Assembly: GCA_964521575.1 (NCBI GenBank)
Contig: CAZFSR010000003.1
Span: forward strand, 62,001 to 126,000
Source: 79-D21 sp964521575
Lineage (GTDB): Bacteria; Synergistota; Synergistia; Synergistales; 79-D21
DNA: 64,000 nt
Reading direction: 5' to 3'
Below, one piece after another: positions 50,856 through 58,247 of the stretch; the stretch's first letter is position 1, and the number at the start of each line of letters is the position of its first letter. The translations under genes and the position numbers were made by a program. Under the pieces are notes generated by a model. The model ran no database searches, was not told the DNA's origin, and worked only from the letters and a program-made list of their open reading frames with translations.

Positions 50856-52067
50856 ATGGAACTTTTTTTACTGGATTCGATGGATGAAAAGGAACTTCTT
50901 CACGAGATCGACCGGATCGGTGCGGACCGTAGGAGTTTCCCCTATTTCGCGGCGAAAGCGGAGACACTCCTAGTCGCCGTGAAAGGACTCGACGTTCGCG
51001 CCGCAAACGCCCTGAAGCAGGAAATGCTCTCCCGCGGTGGCGACATCATCGTCCATCGGCGAACCATCGACTGTGGCGTTCCGCTGACCGATGCGCTCCT
51101 GATGGGAACTCCGGGCCAGTTCATGCGCTTACTGGAGAAGCTTTCTTCGATGCCTTACTGGGGCCTTCTAGAATTCCGTGGGGCCCTTTCAACAGCCTTG
51201 CGAAATTCCAGGAGAAAATCATGGACCCTTTCCCTTATGGGGGGAAGAAGCCTCCGTCTTGGGACGAACACGAAAATCATGGGGATCGTGAACGTCACGG
51301 GGGACTCCTTTTACGCGGAGAGCCGGCGACTGGAACGGGAAGAAGCGGTCCGCGCTGCAATGACCCATTTCGAAGAAGGGGCCGATCTCGTCGATATCGG
51401 CGGAGAATCGACACGGCCGGGTGCCGCGGACCTTCCGCCTGAAGAGGAAATCTCCCGCCTCATCCCGGTGATCTCTGAAATCCGCCGGCTTCACGCGGAC
51501 GGGATCCTGTCGGTAGACACGAGGAAAGCCGTCGTGGCTAAAGCCGCCGTTGAAGCGGGGGCGGACATCGTCAATGACGTTTCCGGCCTAAGGTTCGACC
51601 CCCAAATGTCTGAAACCCTTAAGAGGCTGGGGGTGCCTGTTGTCCTGATGCATAGTCGTGAAACCCCCGGGACGATGCAGGATTCTCCTTCTTATAACGA
51701 CGTGGTGTCCGATGTTTGGGAAGAACTGGAGGCCATTTTGGAAAATGCGGTCCGGCAAGGAATCAAGCGGGAAAGCATCATCCTTGACCCGGGGCTCGGA
51801 TTTGCCAAGAATGCGGGGCATAACTTGAGCCTCCTCAAACACATGAAAGCGTTCGCGACTTTGGGAAGACCGCTTCTCATCGGCCACTCGAGAAAAAGCA
51901 CGATCGGGCACGTCCTTTCCTTGCCGTCACCCGCGGATCGATTGGAGGGAACCCTTGCCGTCACAGCTTTGTCTTCATGGCAGGGAGTAGCGCTCATCCG
52001 CGTTCACGACGTCAAGGAGAACATCCGGGTCGTTCGGATGATCAATGCGGTGAGGAACGCTTCATGA
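50856..52067 (+). CDS. folP: Dihydropteroate synthase with N-terminal extension
   Basis: The 403-residue protein has a DHPS barrel from about residue 138 with IMGIVNVTGDSFYAES, DIGGESTRPGA, SVDTRKAVVA, VNDVSGLRFD, LDPGLGFAKN and IGHSRKSTIG. It joins p-aminobenzoate to the pterin in folate synthesis. Two oddities: an extra domain of roughly 135 residues precedes the barrel, and loop 1 reads NVTGDSF (Gly149) where NVTPDSF is usual. A methyltetrahydrofolate methyltransferase is less likely given folK downstream. The ATG follows GAGGGGAC, and its stop overlaps folK (ATGA). Confidence 0.9.
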   Translation: MELFLLDSMDEKELLHEIDRIGADRRSFPYFAAKAETLLVAVKGLDVRAANALKQEMLSRGGDIIVHRRTIDCGVPLTDALLMGTPGQFMRLLEKLSSMPYWGLLEFRGALSTALRNSRRKSWTLSLMGGRSLRLGTNTKIMGIVNVTGDSFYAESRRLEREEAVRAAMTHFEEGADLVDIGGESTRPGAADLPPEEEISRLIPVISEIRRLHADGILSVDTRKAVVAKAAVEAGADIVNDVSGLRFDPQMSETLKRLGVPVVLMHSRETPGTMQDSPSYNDVVSDVWEELEAILENAVRQGIKRESIILDPGLGFAKNAGHNLSLLKHMKAFATLGRPLLIGHSRKSTIGHVLSLPSPADRLEGTLAVTALSSWQGVALIRVHDVKENIRVVRMINAVRNAS

Positions 52068-52567
52068 AACGGGAACCGTTAAAAGCGGCCATCGGGCTGG
52101 GCAGCAATATCGGAGACCGTCTCGGGAACCTGCGCCAGGCTGTGGCCTACTTGGCCGAGTCACGTTTTTCCCTTTGCGCGACCAGTTCCGTTTTCGAAAC
52201 CCCCGCTTTCGGGCGAACGGACCAGCCGCGTTTCCTGAATGCCGCCCTTGTCGGCCAGTTCAATGGCACTCCCCGTTCCCTCCTGAGCCTCCTTAAGGAC
52301 ATCGAAAGAAGAATCGGAAGGCAGGACAGGGGAAGGTGGGGACCGAGGGAAATCGACCTGGACCTGCTGCTGATCCCCGACCTGGTCTATCGTGACGACC
52401 AACTGGAAATACCGCACCCCGGCCTTGCCCTGAGGGCTTTCGCTCTTGTCCCTCTGGCAGAAATTGCACCTCGTTGGATCCACCCTGTGCTGGGGGTGGA
52501 AATCGCGGACCTGGCAAAACGATTCGAAGCGGAAGCCGAAACTTTTCTTCGAATCACACGCCTTTGA
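52064..52567 (+). CDS. folK: 2-amino-4-hydroxy-6-hydroxymethyldihydropteridine pyrophosphokinase
   Basis: The 167-residue kinase pyrophosphorylates the pterin just before the FolP step. HPPK motifs: AAIGLGSNIGDRLGNLRQAV, SSVFETPAFG, FLNAALVG, RWGPREIDLDLLL and IPHPGLALRAFALVPLAEI. The ATG at 52064 overlaps the folP stop. Confidence 0.95.
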   Translation: MKREPLKAAIGLGSNIGDRLGNLRQAVAYLAESRFSLCATSSVFETPAFGRTDQPRFLNAALVGQFNGTPRSLLSLLKDIERRIGRQDRGRWGPREIDLDLLLIPDLVYRDDQLEIPHPGLALRAFALVPLAEIAPRWIHPVLGVEIADLAKRFEAEAETFLRITRL

Positions 52568-52595
52568 CCTTGTCCGCATGAAGGAGGTTTCCCCC

Positions 52596-53336
52596 TTGAA
52601 AAAGAAGCGATTCCTACCCGCTATCATGCTTGCCGCGCTCTTCGGGTTCTCAGCGGTTCCGTCTGAAGCGAACACTCGCGTCCTGTCGGTTCCCGGATAC
52701 CCCGTGCAATTGGTCTTGCGTGAGGAAGCCGGGGTCGTGACGCAGGCCATCCTCAGAACACCCGCGGGACTCCAGCCGGTCACCGAGATCGTCGGCTTTT
52801 CGTTCGCGGGAGAGGCGGCTTCTGCTGTTCATGTGGATAACGATGCACGTCCCGACCTTCTTTGGAAACTTTCCTTCCTAGACTGGAAAGACCGCTCTCA
52901 GGGGGTCGCCCTCTGGGTCTCGTGCCTGACTAGGCAACCTCGGCTATGGCTTGCCGTCAGCCCCGTGGGGGAAACCCTTTGGGATGCGATCCGCCCGAAA
53001 ATGTCCGTTCCGCGGGGGACTCTCCTCTATGTCTCCCCGATTCTTCCCGCCTATTTCAATCTTCCCCAATACCAGGGAAAGGAAATTCTGACTTACGTGT
53101 ATTGCATTCAGCTGAATGAAACCGGTCCCGTCATCGGGACCTTTCCCGAGGTTTACAAACAACTCCTTCGCATCGTTCAAACCGTAAGGGAGCATGAAAT
53201 CGACCCCGGGAGAAAAAAGGCATACGAAGCTCTTGAGAGCGATTTCAAATCGCTTTCCGAGGGAGGAAAACCTTCGACCGAAGCTATCCTGAATTTCAAC
53301 TTCAAGAAAATCGCCGAGATTTCCTGGACCCGGTAG
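52596..53336 (+). CDS. Exported protein of unknown function
   Basis: The 246-residue protein starts at a TTG seven bases after AAGGAGGT and has a signal peptide (KKKRFLPAIMLAALFGFSAV, cleavage near SEA). The mature part is beta-rich with no motif I recognise, including LLYVSPILPAYFNLPQYQGK and a charged helical end. It appears to be the last gene of the folP-folK transcript, and is probably periplasmic. No function is proposed. Confidence 0.7.
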   Translation: MKKKRFLPAIMLAALFGFSAVPSEANTRVLSVPGYPVQLVLREEAGVVTQAILRTPAGLQPVTEIVGFSFAGEAASAVHVDNDARPDLLWKLSFLDWKDRSQGVALWVSCLTRQPRLWLAVSPVGETLWDAIRPKMSVPRGTLLYVSPILPAYFNLPQYQGKEILTYVYCIQLNETGPVIGTFPEVYKQLLRIVQTVREHEIDPGRKKAYEALESDFKSLSEGGKPSTEAILNFNFKKIAEISWTR

Positions 53337-53340
53337 CGAC

Positions 53341-53375
53341 AAAAAACGAGGGGGCGACGAAGCTCGCCCCCTCGT
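53341..53375 (-). terminator. Terminator of the redox operon (shared with the convergent gene)
   Basis: A 12-bp perfect stem (ACGAGGGGGCGA) with a six-base loop, followed on the minus strand by TTTTTT. It lies between convergent genes, and the plus-strand side lacks a T run. Confidence 0.88.
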
Positions 53376-53390
53376 ATAATGCAACCTGTT

Positions 53391-53735
53391 TTAAAGCGTG
53401 AAAGCTTTCTTCAGGCTACCGAAAATATTGCAATCCGCCTCCACCTGGAGGGTTTGTCCCTTTGCCAGGCCTTCTATAGGAAATTCCACATCCAGGCCCG
53501 TCTTGTCAGACTGTTTCACGAAGCTTTGCTCGGCAAGCACTTTGCCGTCTCTAGAAACAACGATCCTGTTTATGAAGTGCTTTGCCGGATCGTTCACCGT
53601 GTGGGAAACCTGGACTCTAAGCTTCCCATCGGGCTGCAGGACGACATCCATCGAAACCGGGGGGTGGGCCATCGAAATTCCTTCCAGCGCAAGCAGGATC
53701 ACCACACCCAGGACCAACCGGCCCCATTTTTTCAA
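53391..53735 (-). CDS. Exported superoxide-reductase-like (desulfoferrodoxin C-domain-like) protein
   Basis: The 114-residue protein has a signal peptide (residues 1-23, ending SMA) and a beta-sandwich-like mature part. It resembles the iron domain of superoxide reductase: His24 after the signal, HTVNDPAKHFI with His45 and His53, and VEADCNIFG with Cys102. The true enzyme has CNxHG; here Phe105 replaces the last His ligand, and the spacing between the two middle His residues is longer. It may bind iron differently or have lost catalysis. The TTG start lies eight bases after AGGGAGG and overlaps the peroxiredoxin stop. It is the last gene of the redox operon. Family placement is from visual resemblance. 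Confidence 0.6.
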   Translation of the reverse strand: MKKWGRLVLGVVILLALEGISMAHPPVSMDVVLQPDGKLRVQVSHTVNDPAKHFINRIVVSRDGKVLAEQSFVKQSDKTGLDVEFPIEGLAKGQTLQVEADCNIFGSLKKAFTL

Positions 53736-54241
53736 TTTGTTCGCCTCCCTCCTGCTTCAGGCGCCTTTAAAATCCCTTTCTTCAGTTTTCGCAAAACATC
53801 CAGAACTTCTTCGGCGTGACCAGGGATTTTGACCTTCGGCCAAACCCATCTTATCACTCCTTCCGTGTCGATGAGGAAGGTCGAGCGGACGATCCCTTCG
53901 TATTCCCTACCGGCCATTTTTTTCTTTCCCCAGGCCCCGTAGGGCTGGATCATGCTCCGGTCCGGATCGCTCAATAGAAGGAATCGCAGGTCGTTTTTTT
54001 GGGCAAATCTCTCGTGGGATTCAACGGAATCGGCGCTGACTCCCAAAACAACTGCGTTTTCAGATTCGAAATCAGGCATCCTGCCCGAAAAGGCCCCTGC
54101 CTCCTCTGTTCAGCCCTTCGTCCCGTCCTTCGGGTAAAAGAACAAGACGACCCATTTCCCCGCAAAATCGGAAAGGGCAACCCGCTTGCCTCCGGCTGCC
54201 TCAAGTTGGAAACCTGGGGCTTTCATTCCCGTTGTCGGCAT
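53732..54241 (-). CDS. Bcp-type peroxiredoxin, predicted selenoprotein (in-frame TGA at the catalytic position)
   Basis: Read through one TGA (54112-54110), the frame gives a 169-residue thioredoxin-fold peroxiredoxin. It begins MPTTGMKAPGFQLEAAGGK and reaches VVLFFYPKDGTKG, then TGA as codon 44, then TEEAGAFSGRMPDF, VLGVSADSVESHERFA, LLSDPDRS, YEGIVRSTFLID. In Bcp the same segment reads FYPKxxTPGCT, so TGA stands exactly for the peroxidatic Cys; selenocysteine is the natural reading. No cysteine occurs elsewhere, so there is no resolving Cys (position +5 is Gly). AGGGAGAG precedes the ATG by four bases. A weak hairpin follows the TGA. It is co-operonic with a Cys peroxiredoxin. The alternative, a nonsense-mutated gene, is unlikely given the intact frame on both sides. 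Confidence 0.85.
54067..54112 (-). other. Candidate bacterial SECIS hairpin with the UGA codon
   Basis: Counting from the UGA, nucleotides 11-15 (AGGCA) can pair with 35-39 (TGCCT), and 19-21 (GCC) with 28-30 (GGC), putting the apical loop about 20 bases after the UGA, as expected for a bacterial SECIS. The apical loop UUUUCG is not canonical. This is a candidate only, judged by eye. Confidence 0.4.
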
Positions 54242-54256
54242 GAAACTCTCCCTAGC

Positions 54257-54850
54257 TCACTCAAGATGACGCTCCGACGTCGACTGGATCCCGGTGTTCC
54301 TCGAATCCTCCACGCATAGGGCATTGCCCTTAAGGTCAACCATGCACTGTTTCGCAGGAATATTCCCTTCTACACCTGAATGTCGCAATGCCTTGATGAA
54401 TTCGATGACTTCACTTAGGTCTGGAAGCTGGGCCAAGGGATAGACTTTCACGAAAACGACGATTCCATGTTCGTTCACGAGGATGTTCGCTCTTTCGGAA
54501 AATCCTTCCTTTTCCCTGAAAAGCCCCATTTCTCCGGCCACTTTGCCGTGCGGCCAGAAATCCGAGAGAATCCTCAATTTCCCCAGCCCCAGCTCGCTTG
54601 CCCAAGCCGCCTTGCATGGGACCGAATCGACACTGATGCCGACCGGTACCGTTTCCAGGCTTTCGAATACACCCATCTCCCTCTCCAGGCATTTCATCTG
54701 GTCAGAACAGACCGGCGTCCAGGCAAGCGGGTGGAATGACAGCAAGACGATTTTTCCCTTGAACGCGGAAAGTTTCCATTCTTTCTTGTCCTGGTCGGTC
54801 AGCGAAAAATCCTTCAGGATGTCCCCTGGCTCAATTCTCCTTTCTTCCAT
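54257..54850 (-). CDS. Peroxiredoxin (AhpC/TSA family) with cysteine active site
   Basis: The 197-residue thioredoxin-fold peroxidase has its peroxidatic Cys48 in SFHPLAWTPVCSDQM, followed by PVGISVDSVPCKAAWA and LRILSDFWPHGKVAGEMG. The FHPLAWTPV phrase resembles the PrxU-type peroxiredoxins, some of which carry selenocysteine at this site (from memory); here it is Cys. A tail of about 40 residues after the core adds two more cysteines. It reduces peroxides; the electron donor is unknown. The gene lies 15 bases before the Sec peroxiredoxin and 24 bases after korB. Confidence 0.9.
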   Translation of the reverse strand: MEERRIEPGDILKDFSLTDQDKKEWKLSAFKGKIVLLSFHPLAWTPVCSDQMKCLEREMGVFESLETVPVGISVDSVPCKAAWASELGLGKLRILSDFWPHGKVAGEMGLFREKEGFSERANILVNEHGIVVFVKVYPLAQLPDLSEVIEFIKALRHSGVEGNIPAKQCMVDLKGNALCVEDSRNTGIQSTSERHLE

Positions 54851-54874
54851 CTTTCTCCTCTCCCTTCCCGGTCT

Positions 54875-55741
54875 TTACCTGAGATGCTCGATGAAAGACG
54901 AAATTTCCGCAAAGGCTGGAGACCTCTTCCAAAGAGGTTCTCCTGACTTACGATAGGCCTGGAGCTGGTCTTCGAAAGTCGTCCTCGCACCCGGATCCTG
55001 GTAGAGAATCCCCAAAGGGTACGGCGGCCCAGAAAGTGCCAGTTCCATCGCCCTATGCCGGTCATGCAATTCTTCCGGCCGACTTTCACACACGAACGTA
55101 TTCTCTTGGAACCATTTATACGTGTTCACCTTGTTGAAGGAGACGCACGGCTGGAAAATATCGACAAGTGAATATCCTTTATGGCGAATAGCGGCCTTGA
55201 TGATCTCGCGGGTCAGTTCCTGGTTGGCTGAAAAGGTTCGCGCGACAAAAGAAGCCCCTTGGGAGACCGCCAGGGCGATCGGGTTGAGCGGCTCGGAGAA
55301 AACCCCTTCAACCTGAACGGGGGTTTTCAAGCCCACTGGGCTGGTGGGCGAAGCCTGGCCCTTTGTCAGGCCGTATACCATGTTGTTATGGACTAGGTTC
55401 GTCAAGTCAGGGTTTCTTCGGATCGTGTGAAGCAGGTGGTTTCCTCCCTCTCCGTACATATCCCCGTCTCCGCCGATGGCAAGAACGGTCAATTGCGGGT
55501 TGGCCGCCTTGACCCCCGTTGCTACCGGAAGAGCCCTGCCATGAAGCCCCTGGATGATGTGTCCTTTCATGAAATGCGGGGTCTTGGCGGCCTGCCCGAT
55601 TCCAGAAACAAGCACCACTTCCTGCGGCCGGAACCCCAACTCGGCCAAGGCTTCCTTCAAGACGGCAAGAATCTGGAAATTGCCGCAACCCGGGCACCAG
55701 GACATGTCCACATGCTCGACATCGAAATCTTTGGGGTTCAT
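54875..55741 (-). CDS. 2-oxoacid:ferredoxin oxidoreductase, beta subunit
   Basis: The 288-residue subunit binds thiamine diphosphate: GGDGDMYGEGGNHLLH followed by NNMVYGLTKGQASPTS is the TPP-Mg motif. WCPGCGNFQI supplies Cys16 and Cys19 for the 4Fe-4S cluster and QPCVSF Cys199. The position usually written GIGC is GIGQ (Gln50), and no Cys occurs in the following loop, so the fourth ligand is unclear. With the alpha/gamma subunit it oxidatively decarboxylates a 2-oxoacid to acyl-CoA with ferredoxin. The ATG overlaps the upstream stop (ATGA). The substrate (2-oxoglutarate, pyruvate or branched-chain oxoacids) is not determined. Confidence 0.92.
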   Translation of the reverse strand: MNPKDFDVEHVDMSWCPGCGNFQILAVLKEALAELGFRPQEVVLVSGIGQAAKTPHFMKGHIIQGLHGRALPVATGVKAANPQLTVLAIGGDGDMYGEGGNHLLHTIRRNPDLTNLVHNNMVYGLTKGQASPTSPVGLKTPVQVEGVFSEPLNPIALAVSQGASFVARTFSANQELTREIIKAAIRHKGYSLVDIFQPCVSFNKVNTYKWFQENTFVCESRPEELHDRHRAMELALSGPPYPLGILYQDPGARTTFEDQLQAYRKSGEPLWKRSPAFAEISSFIEHLR

Positions 55742-57456
55742 CCCTGGGCACCCCCTTCAAGCATTTTCCGCAACCCGGCAGCAACTTCCTCCACCGAAAA
55801 CTGATGGCCCCGGCAGTTCAGAAGTTGGTCATCGGGTTTTCTCCCTGTGTGGAGGCGAACCAGCCTGGCGAGTTGTCCCGTCGAATTCCCTTCCACAACG
55901 ACAATCTTTTTCGCTTCGAGCACAAGTCCGTGGATCGACGAGTGAAGAGGATACACCTGGTTCAGGTGCACCATCGCAACTCCCTCGCTCCCAAGCAAGG
56001 ACAACGCTTCCTCGACAATCGGCCCGGTCGAGCCCCAACAGAGGATCAGGGTGGAACCACGCGGATTCCCGATGACTTTCGGCGGCAGCGCCGCATCCTC
56101 GAGGAGCTTCAATTTCGACATGCGCTTTCTCTGCATGCGTTCCCGAATGTCGAAATCCTCCTCGATATGCCCTCCTTCATCGTGTTCGTGGCTGTCGATC
56201 CGAACCAGGCCCTGTCCGTTTCCGAAAACGCCTCTAGGCGAAACGCCGTCTTCCGTCAACCGGTATCTCAAGTAGTCTGGACCGGCCTCTACGAAATGGT
56301 GGGAGAACTCCGCCTCGCCGGAGCCAAGCCTTTCCTCCTCGAAAACACTATCAAGCAGGTACTCGTCCGTCAGGATAAAAACGGGAACCTGGTATCGATC
56401 CGCCAGGTCGAAGGCTCGCCTTGAAAGCTCGAAAGCCTCCTTCGCGTTGCCCGGGGCCAGGATAACCCTCGGGAATTCCCCATGCCCCGCATAAAGGGCC
56501 AATTCAAGGTCGGCCTGCTCGGTACGGGTCGCCATTCCTGTCGCCGGTCCGGGCCTCTGGCCAAGATGAATGACCAGGGGAATTTCCGTGACGGCAGAAA
56601 GACTGATTCCTTCCTCCATCAAGGCAAACCCGCCTCCCGAAGTCGTGGCCATGGCCCGCCCCCCTGCGGCCCATACCCCCAATGCCATGTTGACGGCCGC
56701 GATCTCGTCCTCAACCTGCTCGACGGCAATTCCAAAACGCGAGGCGTTCTGTGCCATGAAAGCCAGGACCCCGGAACCGGGCGACATCGGATAGGCCGTC
56801 ACGAAATTGCATCCCCCCGCAAGGGCACCGAGGGAAACGGCCTGGTGTCCGTCGACCAAAAGAGGCCTCCATTCCGCCTGGGCCTTCGGCAAATCAAGGC
56901 CGAAGACTCCTCTTTGGAGAAGGGCCTTGCCAGCCTCATACCCCTTTTCCGCAGAAAGCCTGTTCTTTTCGAGGATATCCGGTTTTTTCCCGAAACGATC
57001 CCTGAGAAGATCTTCCAAAGTGTCGTATTCAACGTTGAAAAGAGCGCACAGCACCCCTGCCGCGACGGAATTTTCCGTAACCGGTCCGCCAGCCTGCCGG
57101 GCCATTTCAAGGAACGGGACATCGATAAACTGCTTCTCGTTTTCCCGGAACTCCTCCTTCAACTCCTCTCTATCCCCAAGAACAAGTGTCCGGGGGCCCA
57201 TTCTCTTCCGGATGTTGGGCCTTAGGCCCCTGTTCAATGGAACGAGAAGATCGATCCTCTCCACGAACGCTTCAACGTGAGCGCAGGAAACGCGGATCTC
57301 GGTGGAGTTGTTCCCGCCTCGGACGCGGGACATCGATTCCTTTGTTGCGAAAACATGGTAACCGGACCGCCCCAGGGATTTGACCAACAAACTTTCCACG
57401 GTCTGCACTCCCTGTCCGGCAGCGCCGCAAAGGACTAGAGAGATCTCCGATGCCAT
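55738..57456 (-). CDS. 2-oxoacid:ferredoxin oxidoreductase, fused gamma-alpha subunit
   Basis: The 572-residue protein fuses a gamma domain (residues 1-190, starting LVLCGAAGQGVQTVESLLVK with KESMSRVRGG) to the alpha pyrimidine-binding domain. That domain has VTAYPMSPGSGVL, EQVEDEIAAVNMALG, TSGGGFALMEEG and GQRPGPATGMATRTEQADL, and ends with a C-terminal domain. The fusion order is usual for KorA-type enzymes of anaerobes. The ATG has GGAGGT seven bases upstream. No ferredoxin-like delta subunit is adjacent, so an external ferredoxin is expected. Confidence 0.93.
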   Translation of the reverse strand: MASEISLVLCGAAGQGVQTVESLLVKSLGRSGYHVFATKESMSRVRGGNNSTEIRVSCAHVEAFVERIDLLVPLNRGLRPNIRKRMGPRTLVLGDREELKEEFRENEKQFIDVPFLEMARQAGGPVTENSVAAGVLCALFNVEYDTLEDLLRDRFGKKPDILEKNRLSAEKGYEAGKALLQRGVFGLDLPKAQAEWRPLLVDGHQAVSLGALAGGCNFVTAYPMSPGSGVLAFMAQNASRFGIAVEQVEDEIAAVNMALGVWAAGGRAMATTSGGGFALMEEGISLSAVTEIPLVIHLGQRPGPATGMATRTEQADLELALYAGHGEFPRVILAPGNAKEAFELSRRAFDLADRYQVPVFILTDEYLLDSVFEEERLGSGEAEFSHHFVEAGPDYLRYRLTEDGVSPRGVFGNGQGLVRIDSHEHDEGGHIEEDFDIRERMQRKRMSKLKLLEDAALPPKVIGNPRGSTLILCWGSTGPIVEEALSLLGSEGVAMVHLNQVYPLHSSIHGLVLEAKKIVVVEGNSTGQLARLVRLHTGRKPDDQLLNCRGHQFSVEEVAAGLRKMLEGGAQG

Positions 57457-57485
57457 CGCTCAACCTCCGTTCCGGCTTAAGTTTG

Positions 57486-57671
57486 TCATTCGGCCGGGTA
57501 ATCGAGCTGCGCGAGTTCACGGCGGGCAACCGCCTCATCCGCGGCTTCCACCGAAACCGTCTTCTTTCCCAGGTCCACCGAACATTCGATACCTTTTTCC
57601 TCAAGGCCACGCTTGATCCTCTCGACACAGTGGCCGCACGACATATCTGGAACGAACAGGGTGATTTTCAC
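57486..57671 (-). CDS. Heavy-metal-associated (HMA) domain protein
   Basis: The 61-residue protein is a single ferredoxin-like HMA fold. The metal site MSCGHC has Cys12 and Cys15, followed by VERIKRGLEEKG and VDLGKKTVSVE. Such proteins carry Cu(I) or other soft metals. The GTG at 57671 lies six bases after GGAGGG; ATG codons at 57677 and 57674 are too close to that site. It is the first gene of the redox operon, 29 bases before the korA-like gene, and no metal ATPase is nearby. Confidence 0.88.
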   Translation of the reverse strand: MKITLFVPDMSCGHCVERIKRGLEEKGIECSVDLGKKTVSVEAADEAVARRELAQLDYPAE

Positions 57672-57705
57672 CATCATCCCTCCGTATTGTGCCGACTTGA
57701 GTGCT

Positions 57706-57711
57706 ATTATA
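57706..57711 (-). promoter_or_regulatory. -10 element of the redox operon
   Basis: TATAAT on the minus strand, 34 bases before the HMA start. The -35 region is poor. The 57678-57785 spacer is divergent and also serves the ArsF-like gene. Confidence 0.45.
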
Positions 57712-57785
57712 CCGCGGTCTGTATGTTTATTGCTATGAATCGAAGCCTTTGACTGGTAAAATCATGAAAAGAAGGAGAGGGGAAA

Positions 57786-58247
57786 ATGAAGAGAATCCTC
57801 GGGTGGGGGCTTTTGCTTTTTGCTCTTTTCTCCCTTGCGTATGCCGGATGGCTAACATTTGGAAGCCGCAAAACAAGCCGTGAATCCGACCAAGCGAGCA
57901 ACGGCGACGTGGTGCTCGTTTATTTTATCCACGGGCGTGCCGAGTGTCCCACGTGCGACTTGATCCTCGCTCATACACGGGCATCCCTTGATACCTCTTT
58001 CGCAGAAGAAATGAAGAATGGTCGCTTGAAACTCGTGAAGGTCGATGTCGAAAAACCGGGCAACGAACATTTCATGCAAGATTTCAACCTTTTCACGACT
58101 TCGGTCGTGCTTTATCATCGAGCAGCCGACGGCAAGGCCACCTGGAAAAATCTCGATAAGGCGTGGGAACTGGCAGAGGATGGTACGGCCTTCACGGAGT
58201 ACTTCAGGATTTCCCTTGAACGTTTCCTAGAGGAGGCACGCCCTTGA
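57786..58247 (+). CDS. Membrane-anchored thioredoxin-like protein, ArsF-like
   Basis: The 153-residue protein has an N-terminal anchor (residues 4-24) and a thioredoxin-like extracytoplasmic domain with the redox pair Cys54/Cys57 in FIHGRAECPTCDLI and a VDVEKPGNEHFMQDF strand. The HG..CPTC pattern recalls the ArsF family, thought to reduce nitrophenyl arsenicals with ArsE and ArsG. Its stop overlaps the next gene's TTG start. The role is inferred from motif memory and from pairing with a CcdA-like protein; a general thiol-redox relay is equally possible. Confidence 0.65.
   Translation: MKRILGWGLLLFALFSLAYAGWLTFGSRKTSRESDQASNGDVVLVYFIHGRAECPTCDLILAHTRASLDTSFAEEMKNGRLKLVKVDVEKPGNEHFMQDFNLFTTSVVLYHRAADGKATWKNLDKAWELAEDGTAFTEYFRISLERFLEEARP

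Noticed and set aside
53732..54079. A 115-residue peroxiredoxin starting at the ATG at 54079
   Set aside because: This would lack the whole N-terminal strand-helix unit and the catalytic residue. The upstream frame through the TGA supplies them exactly, so the long reading is preferred.
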